17,423 nt of DNA from Desulfobacteraceae bacterium (GTDB lineage: Bacteria; Desulfobacterota; Desulfobacteria; Desulfobacterales; Desulfosalsimonadaceae), in the NCBI GenBank assembly GCA_027353395.1, contig DAIEHU010000016.1, positions 1 to 17,423 on the forward strand, written 5' to 3'. Under the pieces are notes generated by a model that was not told the origin of the DNA, did no database searches, and worked only from the letters and a program-made list of their open reading frames with translations. This document shows positions 15,021 to 17,423 of this stretch, piece after piece; the first letter of the stretch is position 1, and each line of letters begins with the position of its first letter. The translations under genes were made by a program, and so were the position numbers.

Positions 15021-15821
15021 AGGGGCCGTTCAAAAATCAATTATACTTTTAATGGAGTAATTCCACTCCCCATGAAAAGATTCCGGATGACAACTCAGGG
15101 CCTTCATTTCTGCGCCAGTCACCTTGATCCATTTAACGTATTGATTCGTATCCAGAAATGCCTGCACCTTGAGCCCTGTCCGCATTGTTGCGGATTCTAT
15201 TAAGTTGATAATTACTTCATGGTTGACGAGCGGTCGTCCTCGCCAGTTCAGGCTGATGGCGCTGAATAGACGATGCTCTATCTTGTTCCATTTGCTGATC
15301 CCGGCGGGAAATGACTGACATGAATTTCCAATCCGGTTTCATTCGCGAACTTCTGCAACCCCACCTTCCAAAGCCTGACTCGCGGCCATTGCTCCCGCCA
15401 CTGTCCGCTGTGATCATCAACCGTGTTGCGTACGGATACCGTTTCTTTTCCATCATATACCGCCACCGGCGAATACTCTCCAGAGCAAAAACCGATGCGT
15501 CATGATCGGTTCCGATTCTTTAACCGATTTTTTTCCAGCGCCAGCATGGCGAATACGTCCTTCGGCCAAAGGCGATTCACCAGACAATTCCTTTATTCCG
15601 GCAATGATGACACTGCGCGGTATCCCTGTAATCTCATGAACGAGTTTAAGCCCGTCCCGGCCATGAGCGCTTTAGCCTCGGTGGCGGCCAAAGCCTTCGC
15701 CCTTTCGCGTCAAGATGGGGCCATATGGATTGATGTCGAATGCGCATTCGGTCGATTATTTCCATATCCAGCATCGGCCAGAAATGGTGTAAAAAGTCTA
15801 TATTATTTTTGAACGATCCCT
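15021..15821 (-). mobile_element. Deletion derivative of an ISAzo13-family insertion sequence
   Basis: Both ends are visible. The first 30 bases from 15021 and the complement of the last 30 bases ending at 15821 agree at 24 positions, including an identical run of CGTTCAAAAAT. Between them lies a broken transposase on the minus strand. Length is about 0.8 kb, roughly half of what a transposase of this family (over 400 residues) needs, because the middle of the gene is missing. The right end touches the rarA stop codon (TGA at 15821-15823). No clear target duplication is seen. The element cannot move by itself but could be mobilised by an intact relative. Confidence 0.8.
15030..15774 (-). pseudogene. 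ISAzo13-family transposase, internally deleted and frameshifted
   Basis: On the minus strand the N-terminal part is readable from an ATG at 15774 or 15765: MEIIDRMRIRHQSIWPHLD, then WAATEAKAL, GRDGLKLVHEITGIPRS, and EGRIRHAGAGKK. The catalytic middle is missing. At about 15510-15525 the text jumps to the C-terminal part: GTDHDASVFALESIRRW, LMITADSGGSNG with a catalytic Asp, GLEIHVSHFPPG, ISKWNKIEHRLFS with the catalytic Glu, NWRGRPLVNHEVI, and SFHGEWNYS to a TGA at 15030. Frames change near 15689, 15661, 15387 and 15300. The signature order is that of the DDE transposases of ISAzo13 (also annotated Rhodopirellula-type). It is inactive. Confidence 0.85.
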
Positions 15822-17194
15822 CAATCTTCCGATTTTTTCAACGCCCGCCACCGGTCCAGCCGCTCTTTGATGGTCTTTTCATAGCCTCTGGATGTGGGGG
15901 TGTAGAAAATCCGGTTTTGCAGCTTGTCCGGCAGATGGTTCTGGGGGACAAACGCATCCTTGTAATCATGGGCGTATTTATAATTTTGGCCGTATCCCAG
16001 GTCTTTCATCAGCTTTGTGGGGGCGTTGCGGATATGCATGGGCACGGGCAGGGTTCCGGTCTGGCGGATGGACTGGAGCGCTTCGCCGTATGCCATATAG
16101 ATGCTGTTGCTTTTCGGGGCCGTGGCAAGATAGGCCGCAGCCTGGGCCAGACAAAGATCGCCTTCCGGAGACCCCAGAAACCGGTAGGCTTCCATGGCCG
16201 CCATTGTTACCGTCAAGGCGGCGGGATCGGCGTTGCCCACGTCCTCGGATGCGAATCGCACCATGCGCCGGGCCACATAGAGCGGATTCTCGCCGGATGA
16301 CAGCATCCGACCCAGCCAGTAGAGGGCCGCATCCGGATCACTGCCTCGCAAACTCTTGTGAAACGCGGATATCAGGTTATAATGTTCCTCTCCGGATTTG
16401 TCATAGGACAGGGCTTTCCGTTGGAGCGCGGTTTCCACGTCCGCCAGGGAGATTTCCATTTTCGGGGAGCCCGCGATGGCTTTTTGGGATAGATGAACGG
16501 CTGAAATTTCAAGGATGTTCAGGGCAGCCCGGGCATCACCGTCCGAAAGCGCGGCAATATGGGCAAGCGCCTCGTTGGAATAGTCCAGGCCCCGCCCGCC
16601 CAGCCCGTTTTCGGTGTCCGAAAGCGCGCGTTTCAGCAAAATTATCATATCCGGCTCGGTCATGGCGGACAGGGTAATGACCTGGCAGCGGGAGAGCAGG
16701 GCCGGGATGACTTCAAAGGATGGATTTTCCGTGGTGGCTCCGATAAGCGTGATCAAACCGGTTTCCACATGGTGAAGAAACGCATCCTGCTGGGCTTTGT
16801 TGAACCGGTGAATTTCATCCACAAAAAGAATGGTGCGCATGCCGTGAAAATTGCGTTTTTCATGTGCAATATCAATCACATTGCGGATATCTTTCACGCC
16901 GGACAGAACAGCGGAAAAATGGGCGAAGTGGCACTGGGTCTGGTCAGCGACAATCCGGGCCAGGGTGGTTTTGCCGCAACCCGGCGGCCCCCAGAGGATC
17001 ATGGAAAAGATGCGATCATTTTTTATGGCCGAGGCGATCAGGGAGCCCGGCCCCACCGCCTTTTCCTGGCCGATAAATTGGTCGAGCCGTTGCGGGCGCA
17101 TCCGGTCCGCCAACGGCCTTTCGCGATCCGCCGCCTGTTTTCCCTGATGTTCAAAAAGATCCCGTGTACGGGTGTCATCTGTGTTGCCGGTCAT
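15821..17194 (-). CDS. rarA: Replication-associated recombination protein RarA (MgsA)
   Basis: This 457-residue AAA+ ATPase of the RarA/MgsA/WRNIP1 family acts at stalled replication forks with SSB and clamp-loader-like activity. Near the N-terminus are the RPLADRMRPQRLDQFIGQEK box (26-45), Walker A GPPGCGKTT (69-77), Walker B FVDEIHRFNKAQQDAFL (124-140), and sensor 1 GATTENPSF (152-160). The lid and C-terminal tetramerisation part carry RGSDPDAALYWLGRML, ARRMVRFASEDVGNADPAAL and the closing YTPTSRGYEK. Length is typical. It starts 22 bases after der; no strong Shine-Dalgarno sequence is seen. Its stop codon is contiguous with an IS end, so the original 3' flank and terminator have been displaced, but the protein looks complete. 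Confidence 0.97.
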   Translation of the reverse strand: MTGNTDDTRTRDLFEHQGKQAADRERPLADRMRPQRLDQFIGQEKAVGPGSLIASAIKNDRIFSMILWGPPGCGKTTLARIVADQTQCHFAHFSAVLSGVKDIRNVIDIAHEKRNFHGMRTILFVDEIHRFNKAQQDAFLHHVETGLITLIGATTENPSFEVIPALLSRCQVITLSAMTEPDMIILLKRALSDTENGLGGRGLDYSNEALAHIAALSDGDARAALNILEISAVHLSQKAIAGSPKMEISLADVETALQRKALSYDKSGEEHYNLISAFHKSLRGSDPDAALYWLGRMLSSGENPLYVARRMVRFASEDVGNADPAALTVTMAAMEAYRFLGSPEGDLCLAQAAAYLATAPKSNSIYMAYGEALQSIRQTGTLPVPMHIRNAPTKLMKDLGYGQNYKYAHDYKDAFVPQNHLPDKLQNRIFYTPTSRGYEKTIKERLDRWRALKKSED

Positions 17195-17216
17195 TGTTAT
17201 TCACGAACTATGCGGA

Positions 17217-17423
17217 TTATGAGGCGCGTTTTATTTTTTTCCGGCCTCTGAAAGGCTTTTTCGTGGAAATGCGGGTGCTGGGTTCATTGCGCCGCTTGAA
17301 AAACAGCCGGATGGGGGTCTGATCAAGCCCGGTTTCGGTTCGGATCTGATTGATCAGAAACCGCTGATAGGAGAAGTGAATTCCATCGGGGAAATTGACA
17401 AAGCACTGAAATGTGGGTGGTTT
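17217..17423 (-). CDS. der: GTPase Der (EngA), C-terminal end (partial)
   Basis: Only the last 68 residues lie in the window; the rest continues beyond base 17423. The visible text [28 protein letters not shown]...[10 protein letters not shown] is the end of the KH-like domain that closes the double-GTPase Der, an assembly factor for the 50S ribosomal subunit. A basic tail ([16 protein letters not shown]) of about 20 residues follows the domain, as in many Der proteins, and probably touches rRNA. The GTPase domains cannot be judged here. rarA follows after 22 bases, so the two are probably co-transcribed. Confidence 0.93.
   Translation of the reverse strand, partial: KPPTFQCFVNFPDGIHFSYQRFLINQIRTETGLDQTPIRLFFKRRNEPSTRISTKKPFRGRKKIKRAS

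Noticed and set aside
15788..15800. GTAAAAAGTCTAT shared with the MITE at 13412-13424, first read as a half MITE
   Set aside because: At 15788 these bases lie within and beside the inner part of the ISAzo13-family right end, so the 13-base match is better taken as coincidence.

Overview
The window looks like the chromosome of a Gram-negative anaerobe of the Desulfobacterota (former Deltaproteobacteria). The main reason is gene order. Read on the minus strand, rpmF - fabG - acpP - rpiB - glyA - dCMP deaminase - nrdR - ribD - ribE - ribBA - ribH - nusB follows the cluster known from Geobacter and sulfate reducers. The assignment rests on recalled gene order and protein style, not on a database search.

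Layout. (1) 1-440: the end of an older integration site, with a decayed C-terminal piece of a tyrosine recombinase (+) facing the 3' end of a tRNA-Leu(CAA) gene (-) that has its own -10 box. (2) 571-11356: one long minus-strand gene train. It starts at a good promoter in front of rpmF (11423-11451) and ends at a strong bidirectional terminator (571-601). It covers ribosomal protein L32, fatty acid synthesis (FabG, AcpP), pentose phosphate (RpiB), one-carbon metabolism (GlyA), pyrimidine deoxynucleotides (dCMP deaminase), control of ribonucleotide reductase (NrdR), the whole riboflavin pathway (RibD, RibE, RibBA, RibH), NusB, an orphan type-2 TrpB, a small four-cysteine protein and a metallo-beta-lactamase-fold hydrolase. 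A 15-bp hairpin with a U-run splits the train between nrdR and ribD. (3) 11564-13404: plus-strand gltX and a secreted cupin, divergent from rpmF. (4) 13401-15820: an accessory scar of nested repeats. It holds a 136-bp MITE-like element touching the cupin stop codon, an AT-rich gene for a two-helix membrane protein, an RHS/YD-repeat fragment cut at both ends, and a 0.8-kb deletion derivative of an ISAzo13-family insertion sequence. (5) 15821-17423: minus-strand rarA and the 3' end of der.

The rib genes together convert GTP and ribulose 5-phosphate to riboflavin. RibD acts on the GTP branch, RibBA starts both branches, and RibH and RibE perform the last two steps. nrdR, dCMP deaminase and glyA share a nucleotide/one-carbon theme. 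Compared with the usual cluster, the fatty-acid part is stripped: plsX, fabH and fabD are absent between rpmF and fabG, and fabF is absent between acpP and rpiB. In the rpmF-fabG gap a 17-codon reading frame with a good ribosome site overlaps the fabG start by ATGA.

I see no CRISPR array, prophage structural genes, defence cassette or FMN riboswitch. The least explained items are the fabG leader frame, the small membrane protein in the scar, the four-cysteine protein and the repeat architecture of 13401-15820.
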